Below, piece after piece: positions 1 through 6,239 of a stretch of DNA of 6,239 nt (position 1 is the first letter of the stretch; every line of letters starts with the position of its first letter). A model generated the notes under the pieces. It worked only from the letters and a program-made list of their open reading frames with translations, was not told the origin of the DNA and searched no databases. The translations under genes were made by a program, and so were the position numbers. Origin of the DNA: Leyella stercorea (lineage in GTDB: Bacteria; Bacteroidota; Bacteroidia; Bacteroidales; Bacteroidaceae); the NCBI RefSeq assembly GCF_019052365.1, contig NZ_JAHQUY010000110.1, forward strand, positions 1-6,239, in the 5' to 3' direction.

Positions 1-127
1 ACTCAAAACAAAAGCCCAAATCTGCTATTTTTTGCTTTTTTAGTCATTCTTTTTCAGAAAAATTTAGCTTATGTCCTATTTAACAAACTTTATGCACGCA
101 ATAGTCCTTTGTTTATGATATATTTTG

Positions 128-135
128 TAATTTCG
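128..135 (+). promoter_or_regulatory. Possible -7 promoter element for the SPOR-ruvX-def-TPR gene run
   Basis: TAATTTCG matches the Bacteroidetes -7 consensus TAnnTTTG at all but one position. A TTTG at 108-111 could serve as the -33 box, but only 16 bases separate the two instead of the usual 19-21 or so, so the pair is imperfect. Transcription would begin around 139-143, giving an A-rich leader of about 50 bases before the ATG at 190. It is the best promoter candidate in the 189-base region before the first gene. A nearby TATTTTG (121-127) is an alternative with a worse fit. This is a consensus match by eye only. Confidence 0.35.
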
Positions 136-189
136 CAACAAAATGTATAAAACCAACAAACGATAAATCAATTAAACAATTAAAAGAAT

Positions 190-678
190 ATGAAGAAGAA
201 TATGTTTTTGTGCGCAGGTCTCTGTGCTGTATTGGCATTTACAAGCTGTAAGTCAAGCGAGAGCGCATACAAGAAGGCTTATGAGAAGGCTCAGGCAAAG
301 CAGGAGCAGCCTGCTGTTCAGCCTGTTCAGGAGGAAACTCCGGTTGTTGCTCCGCTGGTGGAGCGTCCTGCAACGGAAACAACAGTTATGGACAACTCTG
401 ACAACGTATCGGTTCGTTCAGAGAACTTCACACTCGTTGACGGTTCGGGCTTGAGCAACTTCAGCGTTGTAGTAGGTTCGTTCGGCGTGAAGGCTAACGC
501 AGAGGGCTTGCAGAGCCAGCTGAGAGCCGCAGGCAAGAACGCTCAGATTGTATACAACTCGGAGCGCAACCTCTATCGTGTTGTAGCTGCTACATTCGCT
601 ACAAAGGCTGAGGCAGCACAGTCTCGTGACCAGCTCATGGGTCAGTATCCTGGTGCATGGCTTCTTTACAAAAAATAA
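190..678 (+). CDS. SPOR-domain lipoprotein (peptidoglycan-binding)
   Basis: This 162-residue protein begins with a lipoprotein-type signal peptide: Lys2-Lys3, a hydrophobic stretch (about 5-18) and a relaxed lipobox F-T-S-C with the acylated cysteine at residue 20. Residues 21-89 are a Lys/Gln/Glu/Pro/Val-rich, probably disordered linker. Residues 90-161 form a SPOR domain, with the opening NFSVVVGSF, a central helix (KANAEGLQSQLRAAG), the NLYRVVAATF strand and a closing WLLYKK. SPOR domains bind septal peptidoglycan glycan strands that have lost their stem peptides, so the protein is predicted to sit in the periplasm anchored to a membrane, probably the outer one. The residues after Cys20 (KSSES) do not clearly match the acidic surface-export signal of Bacteroidetes. 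No Shine-Dalgarno precedes the ATG, which is normal for this phylum. The next gene starts 22 bases downstream. The domain call is strong; the exact role in division is inferred. Confidence 0.9.
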   Translation: MKKNMFLCAGLCAVLAFTSCKSSESAYKKAYEKAQAKQEQPAVQPVQEETPVVAPLVERPATETTVMDNSDNVSVRSENFTLVDGSGLSNFSVVVGSFGVKANAEGLQSQLRAAGKNAQIVYNSERNLYRVVAATFATKAEAAQSRDQLMGQYPGAWLLYKK

Positions 679-700
679 ATTCTAAAACATTATTATTATA

Positions 701-1117
701 GTGGCGCGAATACTTTCGATTGATTACGGAAAGAAGCGCACGGGTTTAGCTGTCACCGATCCGCTGCAGATTATAGCCGGCGGATTGGCGACAGTTGCTA
801 CGTGCGACCTTATGACTTACTTGCAGAGCTACGTTGCACGCGAGAGCGTGGAACGCATCGTTGTGGGCGAACCGAAACAGCTTAACGGTGAACCGAGCGA
901 GAACCTGCCTCGTGTGAAGCAGTTTGTAGCAAAGCTGCGCAAGACGCTTCCAGACATCCCCGTTGAGTTCTACGACGAACGCTTTACGTCAGTTTTGGCT
1001 CACAAGACAATGATTGATAGTGGAATCAGCAAGAAGGCACGTCAGAACAAGGCGCTTGTCGACGAAATCAGTGCTACTATTATTCTACAAGATTACCTTC
1101 GGATGAAGGGAAAATAA
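701..1117 (+). CDS. ruvX: Putative Holliday junction resolvase, YqgF/RuvX family
   Basis: The 138-residue product has the normal length and motif order of the YqgF/RuvX RNase H-fold nucleases: [13 protein letters not shown] with Asp8, [11 protein letters not shown] at about 53-63, YDERF with Glu93, and [14 protein letters not shown] with Asp121. Asp8, Glu93 and Asp121 correspond to the metal-binding acidic triad. The family is implicated in Holliday junction resolution and, in E. coli, in processing the 5' end of pre-16S rRNA; which activity dominates here cannot be told. The start is a GTG at 701: it places [10 protein letters not shown] exactly where the family begins, and the AT-rich DNA upstream offers no better start. 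It lies 22 bases after the SPOR gene and 7 bases before def, consistent with co-transcription. One variation is Glu57 in VVGEP, where many homologues have VVGLP. Confidence 0.93.
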   Translation: MARILSIDYGKKRTGLAVTDPLQIIAGGLATVATCDLMTYLQSYVARESVERIVVGEPKQLNGEPSENLPRVKQFVAKLRKTLPDIPVEFYDERFTSVLAHKTMIDSGISKKARQNKALVDEISATIILQDYLRMKGK

Positions 1118-1124
1118 CAGAATT

Positions 1125-1688
1125 ATGATTTTACCTATTTATACTTACGGCAACGCTGTATTGCGTAAGGAGGCACAGGACATCACTCCCGACTATCCTG
1201 AGCTGCAGACCTTGATAGCCAACATGTTTGAAACAATGGACGCAAGCGACGGCATCGGTCTCGCTGCTCCGCAGATTGGCTTGGATATCCGCGTTGTCGT
1301 CATTGACATTGACGTGCTCAGTGAAGATTATCCTGAGTACAAGGGTTTCAGACACGCATACATCAACCCGCACATTCTTGAGTACGACGAGAATTCGGAG
1401 AAGAAGTCAATGGAGGAGGGCTGCCTCTCGCTGCCCGGCATCCACGAGAATGTGAAGCGTCCTACACGTATCCACGTGCGCTATCAGGACGAGAACTTTG
1501 TAGAACACGACGAATGGGTGGAAGGCTACTTGGCTCGCGTAATGCAGCACGAGTTCGATCACCTCGAAGGCACAGTGTTCGTCGACCGTATATCGCCGAT
1601 GCGCAAGCAGATGATACGCGGCAAACTCAAAGACCTTCTGCAGGGCCGTTTCCGCTGTGCTTACCGCACGAAGATACCCAGAAAATAA
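1125..1688 (+). CDS. def: Peptide deformylase
   Basis: This cytoplasmic metalloenzyme removes the formyl group from the N-terminal methionine of nascent proteins. All three signature motifs are present in order: [10 protein letters not shown] (43-52), EEGCLSLPG (98-105 region, metal ligand Cys100) and QHEFDHLEG (141-149, metal ligands His142 and His146, catalytic Glu143). The N-terminus ([14 protein letters not shown]) matches the usual PI..YG...LR opening of the family. At 187 residues the length is normal and the gene looks intact. The ATG lies 7 bases after the ruvX stop, so the pair is very probably co-transcribed. Residues 63-72 ([10 protein letters not shown]) form a small insertion between the first and second motifs. 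I see nothing suggesting a second or inactive copy. Confidence 0.97.
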   Translation: MILPIYTYGNAVLRKEAQDITPDYPELQTLIANMFETMDASDGIGLAAPQIGLDIRVVVIDIDVLSEDYPEYKGFRHAYINPHILEYDENSEKKSMEEGCLSLPGIHENVKRPTRIHVRYQDENFVEHDEWVEGYLARVMQHEFDHLEGTVFVDRISPMRKQMIRGKLKDLLQGRFRCAYRTKIPRK

Positions 1689-1706
1689 AAACACATCTTT
1701 ATTTAT

Positions 1707-3719
1707 ATGAAGCAAATCATAGTCCTTATATTACTTGCCATTCTGCCGCTCCACGAAGTACGGGCGCAATACAATACCAACCGTCTGATTATCTCGGGGC
1801 AGAGCGCATTGTACTATGAGGACTATGTGCTTTCTATACAGTATTTCAACCAAGCTCTTGCTGCAAAGCCTTATCTCTACGAGCCTTGGTTTTATCGCGG
1901 ACTTGCCAAGTTCTATCTCGACGATTACACCGGCTCAGAGGCAGATGTGACGCGTGCGATAGAACTCAATCCGTATATCTACAACATGTTTGAGCTGCGT
2001 GGACTCTGCCGCATTAGACAAAAGCGCTACGCTCTGGCTATCGACGACTACACACGCTCAATAAATCTTAATCCGCAGAACCAGACTGCGTGGTACAACC
2101 GTGCGCTCTGCCGTGTTGAGGACAAGGACTACGCACAGGCGCAGCTCGACCTCGACACCGTCGTTACACGCTGGCAGTCGTATGCCAGTGCCTACTCGCT
2201 GAAGGCGCAGGTTTATCTTTTGCAGACCGACACGCTCACCGCTGACAAGTGGCTCGACAAATGTCTGAAGGTGGCACCTTACGACGTCGACGCATGGAAC
2301 ATGCGCGGCATGATTGCACTCTCGCGTGCCGAGTGGAAGAACGCCGACACATATCTCAGTAAGGTGATTCACCTTAAGCCGAAGAACGCCGCCAACTACG
2401 TGAACCGTGCGTTGGCACGCTACAACATCAACAACCTGCGCGGCGCAATGGCTGACTATGATACGGCGCTCGACTTCGACCCCAACAACTTCCTTGCTCA
2501 CTACAACCGCGGACTGCTCCGCATGAATCTCGGCGACGACAACCGCGCTATCGAGGACTTCGACTATGTGATACGCATGGAGCCCGAGAACGTGCTTGCC
2601 ATCTTCAACCGAGCTATATTGCTCGACAAGACAGGCAATCTGCGTGCTGCTATCCGCGACTACTCAACGGTTATCAAGCAGTTCCCCAACTTCTGGACCG
2701 GTCTTGCGCGCCGTGCCAACTGCTACCGTCGTCTTGGCATGAAGGCGAAGGCGGAGCTTGACGAGTTCCGCATTCTGAAGGCCCAGATGGACAAGCATAT
2801 AGGCAGGCAGCCACGCTGGACCGCTACGAAGGCAAAGCAGATGCGCCGCCGCAGCGAGATTGATATGGAGAAGTATAATCAGATTGTGGTGTCTGATGAC
2901 AACTCCGCCGAGCACGAGTACAAGAGTGAGTATCGCGGACGTGTTCAGGACCGTGCTACGGGCAACGAACCGCTGCCTATGTTCTGTCTCTCACTGGTGC
3001 GCTACACAAACGATGTGCGCTCTTACCAGCCATTTGCGCCGGTTGTCGACGCATTCAACCGTCACAACGCGCCGCTTCATGTATACGTGAACAACCAGCA
3101 GCACCGCCTCGACGAGTCGCTCTCGCGCCGCTATCTTGCTGTTGTCGACTCGCTCACAACTCGCATCAATGCCGAACACAACGAGAAGCGCCTTTTGCCG
3201 CTGCTCGTTCAGCGTGCTGTAGCCGAAAGCGTGACGCAGAACTATGACGCTGCGCTCAACGACCTGAATACGATTCTCGGTTCGGACGACAATTGCGTGC
3301 TGGCTCTCTGGCATAAAGCCTACTGCCAGTCGATGGCTAACGAGTTCAGTATAGCTGCCTCTATGCAGAACGGCGCAACGGACAACGACAAGCAAGGTCG
3401 CGATATGAGCTTCGCGCTCAACCGCTCGAAGGTTGTCGACTGCCTCAATCAGGCTATCATGCTCGACCGCGAGAACCAGTTCCTTTACTACAACCGCGGC
3501 TGCGCGCTGCTTGCCAACAAGAACTACACGCAGGCAATCGACGACTTCACACGCGCCATAAACATTGATAACGGACTCGCAGAGGCTTATTACAACCGCG
3601 GATTGGCACGTATAAAGAATGGTTCGCAGCAAGAAGGCATTGCCGACTTGAGCAAGGCTGGCGAGCTCGGACTTTATAATGCCTATAGCGTTATAAAGCG
3701 CATCGCCTCTAAAAACTAA
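1707..3719 (+). CDS. Exported tetratricopeptide-repeat protein with two TPR blocks
   Basis: The 670-residue product starts with a short signal peptide (about 1-20, hydrophobic IIVLILLAILPL, cleavage likely after VRA before Gln21). The mature protein should be periplasmic or outer-membrane associated. About ten TPR units follow at residues 27-360 with a clear 34-residue period: the helix A cores fall near 61, 95, 128, 162, 196, 230, 264, 298 and 331, with signatures such as AWYNRAL, NYVNRAL and AHYNRGL. Residues 361-495 are not TPR-like. They open with a basic stretch (KAKQMRRRSEIDMEKY) followed by YKSEYRGRVQDR and a run ending PMFCLSLV. A second block (about 499-660) has further repeats, with cores near 499, 533, 593 and 627; a roughly 26-residue insertion separates the second and third. 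TPRs are protein-binding scaffolds and no catalytic motif is visible. The gene follows def by 18 bases and probably shares its transcript. Function and partners are unknown. Confidence 0.92.
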   Translation: MKQIIVLILLAILPLHEVRAQYNTNRLIISGQSALYYEDYVLSIQYFNQALAAKPYLYEPWFYRGLAKFYLDDYTGSEADVTRAIELNPYIYNMFELRGLCRIRQKRYALAIDDYTRSINLNPQNQTAWYNRALCRVEDKDYAQAQLDLDTVVTRWQSYASAYSLKAQVYLLQTDTLTADKWLDKCLKVAPYDVDAWNMRGMIALSRAEWKNADTYLSKVIHLKPKNAANYVNRALARYNINNLRGAMADYDTALDFDPNNFLAHYNRGLLRMNLGDDNRAIEDFDYVIRMEPENVLAIFNRAILLDKTGNLRAAIRDYSTVIKQFPNFWTGLARRANCYRRLGMKAKAELDEFRILKAQMDKHIGRQPRWTATKAKQMRRRSEIDMEKYNQIVVSDDNSAEHEYKSEYRGRVQDRATGNEPLPMFCLSLVRYTNDVRSYQPFAPVVDAFNRHNAPLHVYVNNQQHRLDESLSRRYLAVVDSLTTRINAEHNEKRLLPLLVQRAVAESVTQNYDAALNDLNTILGSDDNCVLALWHKAYCQSMANEFSIAASMQNGATDNDKQGRDMSFALNRSKVVDCLNQAIMLDRENQFLYYNRGCALLANKNYTQAIDDFTRAINIDNGLAEAYYNRGLARIKNGSQQEGIADLSKAGELGLYNAYSVIKRIASKN

Positions 3720-3777
3720 TCTTGTGATTGATATTCAATAAGATGAAAATCGAATATAAATAACCAGTACAATCATA

Positions 3778-5298
3778 ATGACAAAAAATCTAAACTTAAG
3801 AAAAGTCTTTTTCTTGGCACTGCTGATGTTCTGTGCCAATCTGTTTGCTGCCGGCAACGGCTATACGCCGCAGAAGCGTGAGTTTCGCGGAGCGTGGATT
3901 CAGTGTGTGAACGGACAGTTCATCGGAATGTCCACCCAGAAGATGCAGCAGACGCTTGCCTATCAGCTCGACGAGTTGCAGAAGGACGGTGTGAACGCCA
4001 TTTTCTTCCAGGTGCGTGCCGAGTGCGACGCTCTCTATAAGAGCGATATTGAGCCGTGGAGCCGTTTCCTCACCGGTGTGCAAGGCAAGGCGCCGCAGCC
4101 TTATTGGGACCCGCTGCAGTGGATGATTGAGCAGTGCCACAAGCGTGGCATGGAGCTTCACGCATGGCTGAACCCGTATCGTGCAAAAACCAAGTTCACG
4201 AGCACCCTCGACCCCAAGCATGTAGCTATGAAGCATCCGGGTCGCGTGTTCCCTTACGACGGCCTCTTCATCCTCAATCCAGGCTTACGCGAGAACCGCG
4301 AGTATATTATTAAGGTGGTTGACGACATTGTGGAGCGCTACGACATCGACGGCATTCACATGGACGATTATTTCTACCCATATCCAGTAGCCGGTCTGCA
4401 GATACCCGATGACCGCGAGTATGCAGCCAACAGCAACGGCATCACCAACCGCGACGATTGGCGCCGCGACAACGTGAACGTGTTCATCAAGGAGTGCGGC
4501 GAGGCTATCCACCGACTGAAGCCGTGGGTGAAGTTCGGTGTGTCGCCTTTCGGCATCTATCGCAACAAGCGTCCGGGTGTAGAGGTGGGCAGCCTCACGA
4601 AGGGCACACAGAACTACGACGACCTCTATGCTGACGTGTTGCTGTGGGTGAACAACGGTTGGGTAGACTACTGCGTGCCGCAGCTTTACTGGCAGATTGG
4701 TCATTCGGCAGCCGACTACAAGACGCTGATAGAGTGGTGGAATCGCTACGCATCAGCCCGTCCGCTGTATATCGGCGAGGATGTGGAGCGTACAGCAAAA
4801 TTCGCCGACCTCGACAATCCGAATAGCAATCAGATGCCGGCAAAGTTCGCGCTCCATTCGCAGTTGCCAAACGTCAACGGCACCGTGCTCTGGTACGCCA
4901 AGGCTGCTGTAGACAATGTTGGCAACTACGGCACAATGCTGCGCAACAAGTATTGGCGCTATCCGGCTCTTCAGCCACGCATGCCGTTTATCGACTCGAA
5001 GGCGCCGAAGAAACCGAAGAAGGTAAAGCCAGTGTGGACCTGCGACGGATACATACTGTTCTGGACAAAGCCTAATGCTAAGCATTGGGACGACGAGGTG
5101 CACAAGTTCGTTGTATATCGCTTCGAAAAGGGCGAGAAGATAAATCTTGACGACCCGACGAAGATTGTCACTATAACCGATAATGAATACTACAAGCTGC
5201 CTTACGTTGACGGCAAGAAGCGCTACACATACGTCGTTACGGCGCTCGACCGCATGAGCAACGAGAGCAAGGCTGTGAAGAAGAAGCTGAAGCTGTAG
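3778..5298 (+). CDS. Exported GHL10 (DUF187)-type glycoside hydrolase with C-terminal Fn3-like domain
   Basis: This 506-residue protein has a signal peptide (about 1-25; charged start, then VFFLALLMFCANLFAA), so it should be exported. Residues 34-390 match the glycosyl hydrolase-like 10 family (PF02638, YngK/YddW type) as I know it: REFRGAWIQ (34-42), GVNAIFFQVRAECDALY (71-87), GMELHAWLNPYRA (124-136), DGIHMDDYFYPYP (191-203), KFGVSPFGIYRN (252-263) and YCVPQLYWQIG (298-308). Asp196 and Asp197, at the end of a predicted beta-strand of the TIM barrel, are plausible active-site acids. Residues about 408-506 resemble a fibronectin type III module, with a Pro/Lys-rich entry, WTCDGYILFWTKP, FVVYRF and YTYVVTALDRMSNES. 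E. coli DigH of this family cleaves peptidoglycan glycans lacking stem peptides; the same substrate here is inference, and a role on dietary or host glycans is possible. The gene follows the TPR gene by 58 bases. Confidence 0.88.
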   Translation: MTKNLNLRKVFFLALLMFCANLFAAGNGYTPQKREFRGAWIQCVNGQFIGMSTQKMQQTLAYQLDELQKDGVNAIFFQVRAECDALYKSDIEPWSRFLTGVQGKAPQPYWDPLQWMIEQCHKRGMELHAWLNPYRAKTKFTSTLDPKHVAMKHPGRVFPYDGLFILNPGLRENREYIIKVVDDIVERYDIDGIHMDDYFYPYPVAGLQIPDDREYAANSNGITNRDDWRRDNVNVFIKECGEAIHRLKPWVKFGVSPFGIYRNKRPGVEVGSLTKGTQNYDDLYADVLLWVNNGWVDYCVPQLYWQIGHSAADYKTLIEWWNRYASARPLYIGEDVERTAKFADLDNPNSNQMPAKFALHSQLPNVNGTVLWYAKAAVDNVGNYGTMLRNKYWRYPALQPRMPFIDSKAPKKPKKVKPVWTCDGYILFWTKPNAKHWDDEVHKFVVYRFEKGEKINLDDPTKIVTITDNEYYKLPYVDGKKRYTYVVTALDRMSNESKAVKKKLKL

Positions 5299-5314
5299 GA
5301 TTAAACGCAATAAA

Positions 5315-5356
5315 ACAACGAAGGCTGGGAAGCAATAGCATCCCAGCCTTTGTTGT
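5315..5356. terminator. Bidirectional stem-loop terminator between convergent genes
   Basis: Arms ACAACGAAGGCTGGGA (5315-5330) and TCCCAGCCTTTGTTGT (5341-5356) can form a 16-bp stem, perfect apart from one G-T position. The 10-base loop AGCAATAGCA can add two pairs (GC with GC) around an AATA tip. The hairpin starts 16 bases after the hydrolase stop and ends 21 bases before the stop of the leftward DUF4293-type gene, so it can serve both. Read leftward the stem is followed by TTTTATTG, a better U-tract than the rightward ATCTGTAAATT. It is therefore probably a good intrinsic terminator for the omega-DUF4293 transcript and a weaker one for the rightward run. Confidence 0.85.
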
Positions 5357-5377
5357 ATCTGTAAATTGTAAAAGCGC

Positions 5378-5830
5378 TTATCTTATTCTGTCTGCTGCGC
5401 GCACGAGTTTCTCGTCGTGAATCACTCCAGCGCGTGCCATGAACACCAGTATGGCAGCTACGGCAGGCAGACAAGCTGCGAAAGCGATGTTGAAAGAGAA
5501 GTCGACGGACGACGTGTTGCGTGCCGTAACTCCCAGTACGATGTACCAAGCGATGAGCAAGAAGAGGTTGCATACGCAGAACTTGCTCTGCAGCTTTCGG
5601 TTGTTGAAGAGGAAGATTGTTCCCAAGCTGAGCGCTGCGCTCATCACGAGGATGCCGAACAGTCCGCAAACGGAGTAGTTGGCACCTGCGCTTGTGACGA
5701 TGCAGAGGTTGTAGAGCTTGATGCTTCCGCCCATTCCCATCGGTGCTATCTCTGCTATAGGCAAGCAAAGACAAACCACCGTGGCGATGAAGGCTAACAG
5801 CAGGAACAACGATTGCTTACGTTGTATCAT
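5378..5830 (-). CDS. DUF4293-type integral membrane protein
   Basis: The 150-residue product is very hydrophobic, with four predicted transmembrane helices at about 8-26, 54-74, 86-102 and 112-132. It opens with MIQRKQSLFLLLAF and ends with a short polar, basic tail (EKLVRAADRIR). These two ends and the four-helix layout match the Bacteroidetes DUF4293 family as I know it. The function is unknown and no catalytic or metal-binding motif is visible. Its ATG overlaps the stop codon of the omega gene by one base (TAATG), so translation is probably coupled to that of omega. The transcript should end at the stem-loop at 5315-5356. The loop between helices 1 and 2 (about 27-53) is Gly/Met-rich and probably extracytoplasmic. 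Confidence 0.85.
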   Translation of the reverse strand: MIQRKQSLFLLLAFIATVVCLCLPIAEIAPMGMGGSIKLYNLCIVTSAGANYSVCGLFGILVMSAALSLGTIFLFNNRKLQSKFCVCNLFLLIAWYIVLGVTARNTSSVDFSFNIAFAACLPAVAAILVFMARAGVIHDEKLVRAADRIR

Positions 5831-6168
5831 TATGCCTGCTCCTGATTGTTGTCCTGTGACGGGTCGCGGAAGTAAACGTTACCCTCAATGAACTCCTGAG
5901 TTGCCAAAAGTGTTGGCTTCGGCAGTTTCTCGTAGTAGCGAGAGATTTCAATCTGCTCACGGTTTTCGAACACTTCCTCGAGCGAATCGTTGTACGAAGC
6001 GAATTCAGCCAACTTCTTGTTGAGATCCTGCTTGATTTCTACAGCAATCTGGTTTGCACGCTTAGAAATGATAGCTACGCTCTCGTAGATGTTTCCAGTC
6101 TGGTCACAGAGGTCCATGATGTTGCGTGTCACTGTGTTTACTGGCGCTTTTGACTTTTTATAATCCAT
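5830..6168 (-). CDS. rpoZ: DNA-directed RNA polymerase omega subunit, Bacteroidetes type
   Basis: This 112-residue cytoplasmic protein resembles the omega/Rpb6 family, whose members help fold the beta' subunit and assemble RNA polymerase. The core is TGNIYESVAIISKRANQI (about 24-41), equivalent to the GNRF...ARRARQ region of E. coli omega. A later KPTLLATQEFIEGNVYFR segment (about 84-101) corresponds to the KPT...A..EI..G element. The C-terminal tail is short and Gln/Asp-rich (DPSQDNNQEQA). It is somewhat longer than E. coli omega (about 91 residues) because of a charged middle section (46-80), which I take to be usual for the phylum. The ATG at 6168 is preceded by a purely A/T stretch with no Shine-Dalgarno. 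It shares one base with the following DUF4293-type gene and lies 25 bases after the stop of the truncated gene at the right edge. Confidence 0.88.
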   Translation of the reverse strand: MDYKKSKAPVNTVTRNIMDLCDQTGNIYESVAIISKRANQIAVEIKQDLNKKLAEFASYNDSLEEVFENREQIEISRYYEKLPKPTLLATQEFIEGNVYFRDPSQDNNQEQA

Positions 6169-6182
6169 ATATTTATAAATAT
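6169..6182. repeat. Perfect 14-bp A/T palindrome directly before rpoZ
   Basis: ATATTTATAAATAT is identical to its own reverse complement and directly abuts the omega start codon at 6168. It could be an operator-like site or simply a feature of the A/T-rich translation initiation region usual in Bacteroidetes. In DNA made only of A and T, such palindromes arise readily by chance. The palindrome itself is certain; any function is speculative. Confidence 0.3.
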
Positions 6183-6193
6183 TTAGTTTTAGA

Positions 6194-6239
6194 CTATTCT
6201 ATTATTCTGCTATTATACTCTTCTTCATCTTGTGAACAA
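6194..6239 (-). CDS. 3' end of a truncated leftward gene, possibly bamD
   Basis: Only the last codons are inside the window. In the frame whose TAG stop is at 6196-6194, the tail reads CSQDEEEYNSRIIE, an acidic, polar C-terminus. Another frame gives VHKMKKSIIAE before a TAA at 6206-6204, so the frame is not settled. In Bacteroidetes the omega gene commonly follows bamD, the outer-membrane protein assembly lipoprotein, which makes that the likeliest identity. This is an argument from gene order only; the visible residues are too few to identify the protein. If right, bamD, rpoZ and the DUF4293-type gene form one leftward operon. Confidence 0.4.
   Translation of the reverse strand, partial: CSQDEEEYNSRIIE

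Noticed and set aside
10..39. Possible terminator-like structure at the left edge (AAAAGC at 10-15 with GCTTTT at 34-39, next to T-runs)
   Set aside because: The stem is only six mostly A-T pairs with an 18-base loop, and no adjacent gene end is visible, so it is not convincing.
2500..3602. Recurring TACAACCGCGG sequence (near 2502, 3488 and 3593) as a possible DNA repeat element
   Set aside because: Each copy encodes the YNRG core of a TPR unit in frame, so protein repeat structure and codon bias explain it.
2991..3632. Long open frame (213 codons) on the minus strand inside the TPR gene
   Set aside because: It lies wholly within a well-supported gene, has no recognisable domain, and is rich in Val/Arg/Leu as expected from the reverse complement of GAC/AAC-rich coding DNA. 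It is a shadow frame.
4753..5310. Minus-strand open frame of 185 codons overlapping the end of the hydrolase gene
   Set aside because: The plus-strand frame encodes a coherent GHL10-Fn3 protein; this antisense frame shows no family features and has the composition of a shadow.
5301..5774. Minus-strand open frame of 157 codons overlapping the DUF4293-type gene
   Set aside because: It is rich in Arg, His, Gln and Ser with no domain, runs through the terminator hairpin, and competes with a well-supported membrane protein in another frame.
5417..5797. Plus-strand open frame of 126 codons opposite the DUF4293-type gene
   Set aside because: It is antisense to a real gene and its Glu/Cys/His-rich composition is the complement of hydrophobic codons; there is no support for a protein.

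Overview
The window looks like a chromosomal housekeeping segment from a member of the Bacteroidales, most likely a Prevotella-like organism. This rests on a Bacteroidetes-type omega subunit followed by a DUF4293-type membrane protein, a SPOR lipoprotein, A/T-rich gene leaders without Shine-Dalgarno sequences, and a TAnnTTTG-like -7 element. The coding sequence is of moderate GC content and the intergenic DNA is strongly AT-rich. I see no mobile element, CRISPR array, rRNA or tRNA gene, or phage gene.

Layout: positions 1-189 are an AT-rich leader with one weak promoter candidate. Five genes then run rightward: a SPOR-domain lipoprotein (190-678), the YqgF/RuvX-type putative Holliday junction resolvase (701-1117, GTG start), peptide deformylase (1125-1688), a 670-residue exported tetratricopeptide-repeat protein (1707-3719) and an exported GHL10/DUF187-type glycoside hydrolase (3778-5298). 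The first four are separated by only 7-22 bases and look like one operon; the hydrolase follows after 58 bases and may be co-transcribed. A strong stem-loop (5315-5356) lies in the convergent gap. Leftward from the right edge come the last few codons of a truncated gene (possibly bamD), the RNA polymerase omega subunit (6168-5830) and a four-helix DUF4293-type membrane protein (5830-5378). The last two overlap by one base (TAATG).

Functionally the segment mixes information processing (RuvX, deformylase, omega) with cell-envelope proteins (SPOR lipoprotein, TPR protein, GHL10 hydrolase, DUF4293 protein). The most suggestive link is that SPOR domains bind peptidoglycan glycan strands lacking stem peptides, while at least one GHL10 enzyme (E. 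coli DigH/YddW) cleaves such strands. Both types occur in the same rightward gene run. I found no clear novel defence or mobile system. The least explained genes are the two-block TPR protein and the DUF4293 protein coupled to omega.
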